DNA of 11,798 nt from assembly GCA_041744735.1 (NCBI GenBank), contig JBGTKH010000439.1, positions 1-11,798 on the forward strand. Direction: 5' to 3'. The notes under the pieces are model-generated. The model was given only the letters and a program-made list of their open reading frames with translations. It did not search any database and was not told the DNA's origin. A program made the position numbers and the translations under genes. This DNA is from JBGTKH01 sp041744735. GTDB taxonomy: Bacteria > Planctomycetota > Planctomycetia > Pirellulales > Pirellulaceae. The stretch's first letter is position 1; the number at the start of each line of letters is the position of its first letter. This document shows, piece after piece, positions 1 to 6,544 of the stretch.

Positions 1-307
1 CATCCATCTGAGCAGCGCCCGTGATCATGTTCTTGATGAAGTCGGCGTGACCAGGGCAGTCAATGTGTGCATAGTGGCGATTCGCGGTCTCGTACTCGAC
101 GTGAGCCACGGCAATTGTCACTGTCTTGGTTGCATCGCGGACCGTACCGCCTTTGGCGATATCCGCATACGATTTGACTTTGGCCATGCCTTTGGTGGCC
201 TGCACCGCCAAAATGGAGCCCGTCAAAGTCGTTTTGCCGTGGTCAATGTGGCCGATCGTGCCCACGTTGACATGCGGCTTTTTCCGTTCAAATACCTCCT
301 TGGCCAT
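1..307 (-). CDS. tuf: Elongation factor Tu (EF-Tu), N-terminal 102 residues; 3' end outside window
   Basis: EF-Tu is the GTPase that delivers aminoacyl-tRNA to the ribosome. The ATG at 307 opens MAKEVFERKKPHVNVGTIGH, followed by the P-loop GHIDHGKTT (about residues 19-27) and the G3 motif DCPGHAD (about 83-89). The frame stays open to the left edge at GAAQMD, so about three quarters of the gene is missing. The gene is last in an operon behind four tRNAs, with an 88-nt leader after tRNA-Thr(GGU) and a weak AGGTG ribosome-binding site. Oddity: switch I lacks the E. coli-type EEKARGITIN and instead reads RDATKTVTIAV. The Thr expected to coordinate Mg is kept, but the preceding Gly is replaced by Thr-Val. 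I recall similar switch I sequences in planctomycete EF-Tu. Identity is certain; calling it the tufB-type copy is inference from the operon. Confidence 0.97.
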   Translation of the reverse strand, partial: MAKEVFERKKPHVNVGTIGHIDHGKTTLTGSILAVQATKGMAKVKSYADIAKGGTVRDATKTVTIAVAHVEYETANRHYAHIDCPGHADFIKNMITGAAQMD

Positions 308-363
308 TGCTTTCTACACCTGTGTTTTAGTTTGGGTCGTGGTCAAAAATAACGTTTACTTAT

Positions 364-376
364 CGGTCAAAGACCG
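364..376 (-). other. Small hairpin in the tRNA-Thr/tuf leader
   Basis: A perfect 5-bp stem (CGGTC, loop TTT, GACCG) lies between tRNA-Thr(GGU) and tuf. On the transcribed minus strand a T-rich stretch (TTATTTTT) begins about ten bases downstream. It could be a weak attenuator or a processing signal separating the tRNA from the tuf mRNA. The stem is short and the T-run is displaced, so it could equally be chance. Confidence 0.25.
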
Positions 377-395
377 TTGTTGCCTGTGTCACAAG

Positions 396-468
<73 letters not shown>

Positions 469-534
469 CAGGGAAGCGGATCGAGCCGTCCTAATCTATT
501 TCCTCACATTCAACGTGCAGCACCCCTCCGTCAA

Positions 535-605
535 AGCGGGTGAAGGGAATCGAACCCTCGTCTTCAGCTTGGAAGGCTGTGGCTCTACCATTGAGCTACA
601 CCCGC
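535..605 (-). tRNA. glyT: tRNA-Gly (anticodon UCC)
   Basis: Cloverleaf on the minus strand: acceptor GCGGGTG/CACCCGC, D arm GCTC...GAGC, anticodon loop CTTCCAA giving anticodon TCC, T arm GAGGG/CCCTT with loop TTCGATT (one G-U pair), discriminator U, no encoded CCA. The anticodon stem ACAGC/GCTGA has an A-A mismatch at the outer pair (27:43), where tRNAs are tolerant. It reads GGA and GGG. Same position and anticodon as E. coli glyT. Confidence 0.94.
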
Positions 606-624
606 GTATTGTGTCGGCGATCAA

Positions 625-706
625 TGGGGGGTGTAGGATTCGAACCTACGAAGGCATAGCCATCAGATTTACAGTCTGACCCCTTTGACCGCTCGGGAAA
701 CCCCCC
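625..706 (-). tRNA. tyrU: tRNA-Tyr (anticodon GUA)
   Basis: Class II tRNA on the minus strand: acceptor GGGGGGT/ACCCCCC, D stem CCC/GGG, anticodon stem TCAGA/TCTGA around loop CTGTAAA with anticodon GTA, a 13-nt variable region, T arm GTAGG/CCTAC with loop TTCGAAT, discriminator A, no encoded CCA. The gap to tRNA-Gly is only 19 nt, which supports co-transcription. It corresponds to tyrU of the E. coli operon. Confidence 0.95.
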
Positions 707-727
707 TCACTTTTAGGAACACATTTT

Positions 728-750
728 CCGACGCAGGTTCGCTTCGTCGG
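728..750 (-). other. Hairpin in the spacer between tRNA-Thr(UGU) and tRNA-Tyr
   Basis: A perfect 6-bp stem (CCGACG/CGTCGG) with an 11-nt loop sits in the 90-nt spacer between the first two tRNAs. The rest of the operon has shorter tRNA-tRNA spacers. A role in precursor processing is inference only. No T-run follows, so it does not look like a terminator. Confidence 0.3.
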
Positions 751-796
751 CTCATCATCCATCTACAACGCGATGCTTTCAAGCCCCTGTCTACGA

Positions 797-869
797 AGCC
801 AGCGGAGGGACTTGAACCCACAACCTGCTGATTACAAATCAGCTGCTCTGCCAGTTGAGCTACGCTGGC
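797..869 (-). tRNA. thrU: tRNA-Thr (anticodon UGU)
   Basis: Cloverleaf on the minus strand: acceptor GCCAGCG/CGCTGGC, D arm GCTC...GAGC, anticodon stem GCTGA/TCAGC around loop TTTGTAA with anticodon TGT, T loop TTCAAGT, discriminator U, no encoded CCA. The T stem GTGGG/CCCTC contains a T-T mismatch at the second pair (50:64), which is unusual. It reads ACA and, with modification, other Thr codons. It is first in the operon, matching E. coli thrU. Confidence 0.94.
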
Positions 870-896
870 TTGTGCTATCTTCCACGAAAACCAGTC

Positions 897-924
897 AATA
901 TAACGAAGCGGCGAAACCTTGCAA
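897..924 (-). promoter_or_regulatory. Candidate promoter of the tRNA-tuf operon
   Basis: On the minus strand TTGCAA (919-924, 4 of 6 matches to the -35 consensus) is followed after 16 nt by TATATT (897-902, 5 of 6 matches to the -10 consensus). Transcription would begin about 20 nt before tRNA-Thr(UGU). Position and quality fit a housekeeping promoter. It is a reading by eye, without experimental support. Confidence 0.5.
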
Positions 925-1198
925 GCCGAAACGAACAGATTTTCACCATTGCACTTACGCCAGCCGTGCCGTGAGTCTACTTTCCCGCCTAAAAAAATAG
1001 GGAGACACGCGAAAGCCCAGAAAAGACGTTCCACCGCGCAGCACTCAGCATTGCGATGCTAACCCGTCTTTTCCGTCAGCCTTTACGCACCTCCCTAACA
1101 ACAATTCCCCTAGCTTGGGGCGCCAATTTTCCGCTCAACTTTTCTTTGTCGAACCGACATGTCATTCGCTTGCAATACGCGAGCCGTCGAAATACTCC
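925..1198. other. Intergenic region between the sigma gene and the tRNA operon promoter
   Basis: With 870-924, this makes a 329-base stretch without a gene between tRNA-Thr(UGU) and the stop codon of the sigma gene, both on the minus strand. It holds the candidate terminator at 1107-1120 and, further downstream, the candidate tRNA-operon promoter. I see no conserved protein: short open frames on the plus strand here are antisense to tRNAs or have no recognisable content. Confidence 0.6.
1107..1120 (-). terminator. Weak candidate terminator downstream of the sigma gene
   Basis: A 4-bp G/C stem (CCCC, loop of 6, GGGG) about 80 nt past the sigma stop is followed on the minus strand by AATTGTTGTT. 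The stem is short and the T-tract is interrupted, so support is weak. Readthrough from the sigma gene into the tRNA operon cannot be excluded. Confidence 0.25.
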
Positions 1199-2863
1199 CT
1201 ATTCGGGGACTTCGATCTTTTCTTCCTGGACTGCCATGCGAAGTTTGTTCAATGCCCGGGATTCGATCTGCCGTACGCGCTCCTTAGTGACGCCCATCTC
1301 GGCGCCGACTTCCTTGAGCGTCTGAGGCTCGTGGCTGTGATCAAGTCCGAACCGGCTAATGATAATCTTCTGTTCACGCTCGTCAAGCCGAGACAAAATC
1401 TTTGAGATCTGCTGTCGGCGAAGTTGCTGAGCGCTTTCCTGTTCGTACTGATCCGACCGATCATCTTCGGTGGCCGAAAACATCTCGTCGTGGCTGGTGC
1501 GGAATCGATCCCGATGCTTGAATTCGTCGGGAATCGTCCGCGCGTAGTTCTTCATGATCGCCCAGCTTGCATAGGTGCTGAACTTGTTGCCGCGGGCGAA
1601 GTCGAATTTTTCGACGGCCCGAATTAACGACATGTTGCCGTCGCTGACGAGCGGAAAGAAATCTTCGGCCGCATTAACGTGCCGCTTGGCGATCGACACG
1701 ACCAGCCGCAAATTGGCCTGCACGATCTGATTCTTCGTCTGTACGGCTTGATCGTACAATTCTTCGATGCGATCCATCACGCTGCTCTTGGCCCGCGCCG
1801 GATCGAGTCCCTCGCGCAGCTTCAATGCGACGTGCTTCAGGTAGTTGAACTTGCGGAACAGGTGGTACTCTTGCTCGCGAGTCAGCAGCGGCACTTCGTA
1901 AAGCGACGCCAAATACGGCGGCAAACCACTCGGTGCCCGCGATTTTCGCGGCGTCTGTTCCGGCTCAGGGAGCGGGCCGAGGATTGCGTTCTCCAACGAC
2001 GGCTTATCGAACTGCGGATTGTCGATGTAATCCAGCGGCAACTCCAAGATGCGCCGCGCCCGCATTTCATTGACGATGCGGTAGATGCTGGTCTTGGTGC
2101 GGCAGTGCCGCTTGGCCAGCACATCGACGGACACGCCGCGGCGATGTTGCTGATAGATCCTCTGCTTCGACTCCAGATTCAACGGCCCGCCGTGATCGGG
2201 GAAAATCGCCAAATCGGGATGCTTTTGATCGAATTGCTTGAGCGTGTAGCGAATCGTCTCGACGCTGCGATCCATGTGCTTGGCGATTCGCCGAGTCACT
2301 TCGGATGGGCAACCGCCCGCTCGCGCTAGACGCCGAGCCCGTTCGACGATTTCGCCACGATCTTGATCCGTCAATTGGCTAAATCGCTCACCGCGGCGAA
2401 CGCGCTCCTGATTCCCGGCAACGAAACGCTCGACGCTGCTGTGCAAGAAACCGACTCGCTTGCGGCCGTCGAAAACAAATCGACGGCTGACCAGACCTTG
2501 ATCTCGCCACCGCGAAATGGTCTTCGTCGAGACATTGAACATCTCGCTCAATTCATCGACGGTGTGCACCGGCTCGCCAGCGTCCTCCGCACGCACATTC
2601 GCGGCATCAGAAACATCTTCCACGAATAGCCGCAGATCGTGCCGCACGTCGTCGCCCGAAATGGTCGCGTTGGGCGTAGCCTCCGGACGGTAATCAGTGA
2701 TGCGGAAGCACAGATACTCGTACGTGTAGACGCGCGCAGAATCGATTTCCGTCAACAAGCGTTCGGCTCGACGGACCTGCTCGATCTTCTTCTCGCGCGG
2801 CGCATAGCGCACCTGCTGGTCGCGCAGTTGCCGCAGCGTCGGGTTGCGATAGTCCGTATGCAT
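1199..2863 (-). CDS. Sigma-70 family RNA polymerase sigma factor with N-terminal HTH array, 554 aa
   Basis: Directs RNA polymerase to promoters. The C-terminal part has sigma signatures: region 1.2-like LYEVPLLTREQEYHLF (about 320-335), region 2 from IVQANLRLVVSIAKRHV through FDFARGNKFSTYASWAI (about 380-436), and region 4 with LSRLDEREQKIIISRFGL and the HTH VGAEMGVTKERVRQIESRAL (about 490-540). Ahead of this lie about 310 residues with three predicted HTH units: VDELSEMFNVSTKTISRWRD (about 102-121), SEVTRRIAKHMDRSVETIRY (about 187-206) and SVDVLAKRHCRTKTSIYRIV (about 245-264). A recognisable region 3 is missing: only about 35 acidic, polar residues separate regions 2 and 4. In region 2.4 the RpoD Trp-Trp pair is Trp-Ala. 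The ATG at 2863 is chosen because GAGGTG lies 5 nt upstream. The longer frame needs a TTG at 2929 without a ribosome-binding site. I recall similar proteins in planctomycetes; promoter specificity is unknown. Confidence 0.9.
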   Translation of the reverse strand: MHTDYRNPTLRQLRDQQVRYAPREKKIEQVRRAERLLTEIDSARVYTYEYLCFRITDYRPEATPNATISGDDVRHDLRLFVEDVSDAANVRAEDAGEPVHTVDELSEMFNVSTKTISRWRDQGLVSRRFVFDGRKRVGFLHSSVERFVAGNQERVRRGERFSQLTDQDRGEIVERARRLARAGGCPSEVTRRIAKHMDRSVETIRYTLKQFDQKHPDLAIFPDHGGPLNLESKQRIYQQHRRGVSVDVLAKRHCRTKTSIYRIVNEMRARRILELPLDYIDNPQFDKPSLENAILGPLPEPEQTPRKSRAPSGLPPYLASLYEVPLLTREQEYHLFRKFNYLKHVALKLREGLDPARAKSSVMDRIEELYDQAVQTKNQIVQANLRLVVSIAKRHVNAAEDFFPLVSDGNMSLIRAVEKFDFARGNKFSTYASWAIMKNYARTIPDEFKHRDRFRTSHDEMFSATEDDRSDQYEQESAQQLRRQQISKILSRLDEREQKIIISRFGLDHSHEPQTLKEVGAEMGVTKERVRQIESRALNKLRMAVQEEKIEVPE

Positions 2864-2868
2864 CAAAG

Positions 2869-2874
2869 CACCTC
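2869..2874 (-). promoter_or_regulatory. Ribosome-binding site fixing the sigma-factor start
   Basis: GAGGTG, within the longer purine run AAGGAAGAGGTG, lies 5 nt before the ATG at 2863. It is among the best Shine-Dalgarno matches in the window and decides the start in favour of the 554-residue product. The ATG also overlaps the stop of an upstream short frame as TGATG. Confidence 0.7.
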
Positions 2875-3048
2875 TTCCTTCTTCCATCGAGCCTTGCCGG
2901 TGTTCCCTGCGATTCCCATCGCGCGCCAATGCTCAATCCACTTGGGTTGAGCGACCGTTCCCAAGCCGCTTCCCGAATCCTCTCCAAGTCTATTTCTCTT
3001 GGCCGTTGTTGGTACGTTGATTCTGGTCACTTGGTTCTTTCGGAGCAC

Positions 3049-3076
3049 ATGCTACGGAGTGTAAATCCACACTCAA
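3049..3076 (-). promoter_or_regulatory. Candidate sigma-gene promoter overlapping a short palindrome
   Basis: On the minus strand TTGAGT (3071-3076) and TAGCAT (3049-3054) are 16 nt apart, each matching 4 of 6 positions of the sigma-70 consensus. A perfect 6-bp inverted repeat (GAGTGT/ACACTC, spacer 6, 3057-3074) lies over the -35 and spacer, where a repressor could bind. Transcripts would have a leader of about 175 nt. Both box matches are modest, so this is tentative. Confidence 0.25.
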
Positions 3077-3330
3077 AAACCGAACATAAACGAAATGATA
3101 TCAATGACTTGTGCGACTGTCGTTCTCCAAACCCGCAGGTTCGCCTAACTGTTATACCCGCTACAGTCGCACCTTGGCTAACTAAAGTTCGCGCGTTGGC
3201 CTGTCGATTGTTCCCGATTCGCGCTATCTAGCACTGCACTCCCCCGCCAAATAACGTCGATTTAGCCATAACGGAATAAACCGGACTGACTTGGGCACGC
3301 AAGTGCCGCACTTTTCACGGGGAAACCTCC

Positions 3331-4818
3331 ATGTATTTCGATGGAAATGACGGCTTCTTCGATGCCGGAGACCGAGAAATTGTCACAATCTTATCGCAAG
3401 TTCTTGTGGCGCCAAGGGCTGCGGCGATCTTGGCAGCCGTGCTATTGGCATCGCTCTCGGCAATCAGCAGTGCATCGGCGCAAACGTACGACCTCTCCCC
3501 TGACCTTAAACCGGGCGATCTGCGGCGAGTCTCGATCCGCGTGGAGGCCAAGGGGGAACTGAAGCTGAATGCCGACGGCAAAAAGGTCACTCGAACTCCC
3601 ATCGAGGTCGATGGGAAGTTGGCCTACGACGAGCGATTTGTGGAAGCAAACCCGATCGGGCGAAACTGGCGCAGCTTTCGACATTACGAAGTCGCCGAAG
3701 CGTCGATTCGCATCGGCGATGGAGCCTTGAACCCTCGCCTCAGCGACGATCGCCGCTTCGTGGTCGCTGAAACATTGGGCGCCAAGTCGGTTCTTTATTC
3801 TCCGCTCGGTCCCATTACGCGTGAGGAATTGGAACTGATCGACGTGCAGGGCAACAGCGCACTTCTCTCGACTCTTCTGCCATCGAAGCGAATGAGTGTT
3901 GGCGAAAGCTGGTCGCACACAGAGACCACGATCGGCTGGCTGTTGGGCTTGGAAGCGGTCAACCAAGCGAACGTTAAAAGCACGTTACGCTCGGTCGAAG
4001 GCTCCGTTGCGTTAATAGAAATGTCCGGATCGGTCAGCGGTGCAATTGGCGCCGTGGCCACGGACATCGAGGTCCAAGCCAAGTACAACCTTGACCTCAT
4101 GCAGAAGCGAGTCACGTGGCTGGCAATGGCGATTAAAGAAGACCGTGCGATCGGCCACGCCGCCCCGGGAATGGAAGTTACCGCGCGGCTGCGAATCGCC
4201 ATCGAACCTCTTGCGACGTCCCCACGCTTGAACGAAATCGCTCTTGGATCGCTGCCGTCGACTTCCGACGCCGGCGCGACGTTGTTGACGTTTGATTCTA
4301 CTGCTGGCGGTTTTCGGTTGATGCACGATCGGCGATGGCACGTCATGATGGACCGGCGCGATGTAACGGTGCTGCGGTACGTCGATCAGGGTGACTTGGT
4401 TGCCCAATGCAACATCTCGCGATTGCCCGATCTGGCCGCGGGTAAGCAACTGCAGCTTGAAGAATTGCAGGCTGACGTGAAGCAGACGCTGGGCCAAAAC
4501 TTCGGGCACCTCGTCGAGGCGTCGCAAGCCACCGACGACGATCTGCGCGTCCTGCGCGTGGTTGCATCCGGCGTCGTTTCCGATTTGCCGATTCAGTGGG
4601 TGTACTACCACATCTCTAATAACCGCGGCCAACGTGCAGCATGCGTCTTCACGTTGGAAGCGAAGCTAGTTGAACGCTTCGCCGCCGCCGACCAAACGTT
4701 AACCAGCGGTTTTCAATTCCTCCAGTCCGAGACTGGTCCAGAACCCGCGCCGGCCAACCCCGCAACATCAGCGGCCAACGATTCGCAGCCCGCTAAACGG
4801 CTTGAACTTCGGCGTTAG
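3331..4818 (+). CDS. Secreted protein of unknown function, two-domain, 495 aa
   Basis: Not a family I can name with confidence. Residues about 27-50 form a signal-peptide-like hydrophobic stretch ending in ASA before QTYDLSP, so export is likely. The first 25 residues are unusually acidic for a signal peptide, so the real start could be the GTG at 3406. The ATG at 3331 has GGGGA about 8 nt upstream. The mature part begins with LKPGDLRRVSIRVEAKGEL, then a beta-rich region (about 60-295) including LLPSKRMSVGESWSH, which resembles DUF6263-type proteins. A second region (about 320-465), with FDSTAGGFRLMHDRRWHVMM and a final SGFQFL, resembles PsbP/DUF1795-like folds. Both resemblances are inference. 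The tail (about 467-495) is low complexity and rich in Pro, Ala and Ser. The gene converges on the sulfatase, with the large palindrome between them. Confidence 0.85.
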   Translation: MYFDGNDGFFDAGDREIVTILSQVLVAPRAAAILAAVLLASLSAISSASAQTYDLSPDLKPGDLRRVSIRVEAKGELKLNADGKKVTRTPIEVDGKLAYDERFVEANPIGRNWRSFRHYEVAEASIRIGDGALNPRLSDDRRFVVAETLGAKSVLYSPLGPITREELELIDVQGNSALLSTLLPSKRMSVGESWSHTETTIGWLLGLEAVNQANVKSTLRSVEGSVALIEMSGSVSGAIGAVATDIEVQAKYNLDLMQKRVTWLAMAIKEDRAIGHAAPGMEVTARLRIAIEPLATSPRLNEIALGSLPSTSDAGATLLTFDSTAGGFRLMHDRRWHVMMDRRDVTVLRYVDQGDLVAQCNISRLPDLAAGKQLQLEELQADVKQTLGQNFGHLVEASQATDDDLRVLRVVASGVVSDLPIQWVYYHISNNRGQRAACVFTLEAKLVERFAAADQTLTSGFQFLQSETGPEPAPANPATSAANDSQPAKRLELRR

Positions 4819-4853
4819 AACTCCCTAGCGCTTCGCCAGCCGTGCATCGATCC

Positions 4854-4917
4854 GTAGCCGAACTCGCCAGAGTTTGGTCGGAAACCGGGATAACCAAACT
4901 CTGGCGAGTTCGTCTAC
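4854..4917. repeat. Long inverted repeat between convergent genes; possible bidirectional terminator or dispersed repeat
   Basis: Two perfect 20-nt arms (4859-4878 and 4893-4912, starting CGAACTCGCCAGAG) are separated by 14 nt. After one mismatch (4858:4913) they extend to 25 nt with GTAG/CTAC. Each arm also contains its own small palindrome, AACTC-GCCA-GAGTT. The element sits in the 126-nt gap between two convergent stop codons, the place for a bidirectional terminator, but neither side has a T-run. I have the impression of seeing the AACTCGCCAGAGTT core repeatedly in planctomycete intergenic DNA; this needs a genome search. Confidence 0.8.
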
Positions 4918-4944
4918 ATTAGTCAGTTTACAGTTGAGAGTGTG

Positions 4945-6402
4945 CTAGCGATTCGGGCGCCAGAGTGGTTCGACCATTTCGCGGTTGATCTGCTGCCAGC
5001 GGGAAACAAGCTTCGCCAACATGTCCGAATCGCGTTCGGCCAAGTCGGTGGTTTCGCTGATGTCGTTGGCCAAGTTGTAGAGCTGCCAGTTCACATGAGA
5101 CGCGCCGCGGGTTGGCTGGACGATTTTCCAGTCGCCTGCGCGCAGTGCGGCCTTTTGGTCCATCCGCCAGAACAAGGCTTCGTGTGGCGATGCCTGGTTT
5201 TCTCCGGACAAATGTGGAAACAGGTTGACGCTGTCCATCGTTCGATCTTGCGGCAGTGTAACTCCGGCGGCTGCACAGGCCGTGGCGAAGACGTCGGTTG
5301 CGATGACCGGTTGTGAGCAAACGCGGCCCGCGGGCAGCTTGCCTTTCCACCGCACGATGAACGGAGTACGGATGCCGCCTTCGTAGAGGTCGCCCTTACC
5401 GCCTCGCAACGGGCGGTTGCTCGATGTGAGTTCCGCGGTGGGGCCGCCATTGTCGCTGATGAAGAAAATCAGCGTCCGCTCCGCCAGTCCCTCTGCGCGC
5501 AACTTGGCCAGAACCGCGCCGATACCGTCGTCTAAATTGGCAAGCATCGCCGCGAACACGCGGCGGTGGATGTCTTCGATGTGCGCGAAGCGGTCCGTGT
5601 ACTTTTTCGCACCTTGCATCGGACTGTGAACTGCGTTGTAGGCCAGGTACAAGAAGAATGGCTGCGACTGGTGACGATCGATGAACGACACGGCTTCGCG
5701 CGTTAGCGCGTCGGTCAAGTACGCCGCCTCTTCCACGGGCTCGCGGCCACGCAAGATCGGATTGTCGGCGTCGTACGGCGGTTCGTCGGAAGGGAGGTGC
5801 GTCGACCAGATGGTGTCGCCTTCGACCTTGCGTGCGCCGAACTGCGGTGGCAGCGATTTGATGCGCAAAAACGACGTGACTCCTCGATACGGCGGCGGCA
5901 CGAAGAAATGTCCCTCGTGCAAGAAACCGAAGAACTCGTCGAAGCCACGACGTTGCGGGTGAAATTCGTCCGTCCCGCCCAAATGCCACTTGCCCACGAG
6001 CCCTGTTGCGTAACCGGCTTCGCGCAGCCGATCGGCTAGCGTGATTTCGGACAACGGCAACCCGGCTCGCGGATCGAGATTGTGTTTCCCAACGGGATTC
6101 AATTCGTGGCCGAAGCGAGTTTGATACCGGCCGGTCAGCAGGCCCGCTCGCGAAGGGCTGCAGTACGACGCAGTGACGTAACCGCTGGTGCATCGCACTC
6201 CGCTGCTGGCCAGCGAATCGATGTGAGGCGTCGGAATCTCCGCGTTCCCCTGGCAGCCGAGTTCTCCGTAGCCCAGATCATCGACGAAGATTAACAGAAT
6301 GTTCGGCAAGCCCTTCGACGGCTCGGCACCTTGGCCAGCGGGCGGCAGAGCCACGAAACTCAATCCCAGCGCCGACAGTAACAAGGCCTGCACGAGTTTC
6401 AT
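4945..6402 (-). CDS. Secreted type I (formylglycine-dependent) sulfatase, arylsulfatase family, 485 aa
   Basis: Hydrolyses sulfate esters outside the cytoplasm, probably on sulfated polysaccharide fragments. Starting from the ATG at 6402, residues 1-26 form a signal peptide (MKLVQALLLSALGL...), with likely cleavage near GQGA. Family motifs follow in order: metal-binding LIFVDDLGYGELGCQG (about 37-52, Asp41 and Asp42), the modification motif YCSPSRAGLLTGRY (Cys81 becomes formylglycine, Arg85), GKWHLGG (Lys138, His140), HSP (His259) and SDNGGP (Asp317, Asn318). All expected active-site residues are present and the length is typical. The longer frame from 6465 adds 21 residues before the signal peptide and is rejected. 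The true start has no good ribosome-binding site. The modifying enzyme is not in the window. The substrate cannot be read from sequence. Confidence 0.95.
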   Translation of the reverse strand: MKLVQALLLSALGLSFVALPPAGQGAEPSKGLPNILLIFVDDLGYGELGCQGNAEIPTPHIDSLASSGVRCTSGYVTASYCSPSRAGLLTGRYQTRFGHELNPVGKHNLDPRAGLPLSEITLADRLREAGYATGLVGKWHLGGTDEFHPQRRGFDEFFGFLHEGHFFVPPPYRGVTSFLRIKSLPPQFGARKVEGDTIWSTHLPSDEPPYDADNPILRGREPVEEAAYLTDALTREAVSFIDRHQSQPFFLYLAYNAVHSPMQGAKKYTDRFAHIEDIHRRVFAAMLANLDDGIGAVLAKLRAEGLAERTLIFFISDNGGPTAELTSSNRPLRGGKGDLYEGGIRTPFIVRWKGKLPAGRVCSQPVIATDVFATACAAAGVTLPQDRTMDSVNLFPHLSGENQASPHEALFWRMDQKAALRAGDWKIVQPTRGASHVNWQLYNLANDISETTDLAERDSDMLAKLVSRWQQINREMVEPLWRPNR

Positions 6403-6544
6403 CGTTGTTCGTCTGGATTGTTGACACACGGAATCTATTGCAATGCCTGTAACGCATCTTACCATGAACGGAGAGTGTGGGGTGATGCGCTGCTCACTCC
6501 GTGCGCTCCCGGTGGGTCGCGGTTAAGCGAGGTGGGTTCACACC

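Larger units (their letters stand above)
2864..3330. other. Divergent intergenic/leader region between the sigma gene and the secreted-protein gene
   Basis: This 467-base region separates two divergent genes. It includes a 61-codon minus-strand frame (3048-2863) whose TGA overlaps the sigma ATG, and a candidate promoter with a palindrome at 3049-3076. The 61-residue frame shows no family I recognise and its ATG lies inside the candidate -10 box, so I do not call it a gene. No convincing promoter was seen for the rightward gene at 3331. Confidence 0.5.

Noticed and set aside
1679..2329. Long plus-strand open frame (216 codons) opposite the sigma gene
   Set aside because: It is the antisense shadow of the HTH and region 1.2 coding part. 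It shows no family motifs and has no ribosome-binding site.
2864..2929. Longer sigma-factor start adding 22 residues
   Set aside because: It needs a TTG without a ribosome-binding site. The ATG at 2863 has GAGGTG at good spacing and begins a more natural N-terminus.
5396..6193. 265-codon minus-strand frame within the sulfatase region
   Set aside because: Out-of-frame shadow of the sulfatase gene, very rich in Arg with no motifs. The sulfatase frame carries all catalytic residues.
6403..6465. Longer sulfatase start adding 21 residues
   Set aside because: The extra residues precede a normal signal peptide beginning MKLVQALLL and would bury it. Nothing supports translation of the extension.
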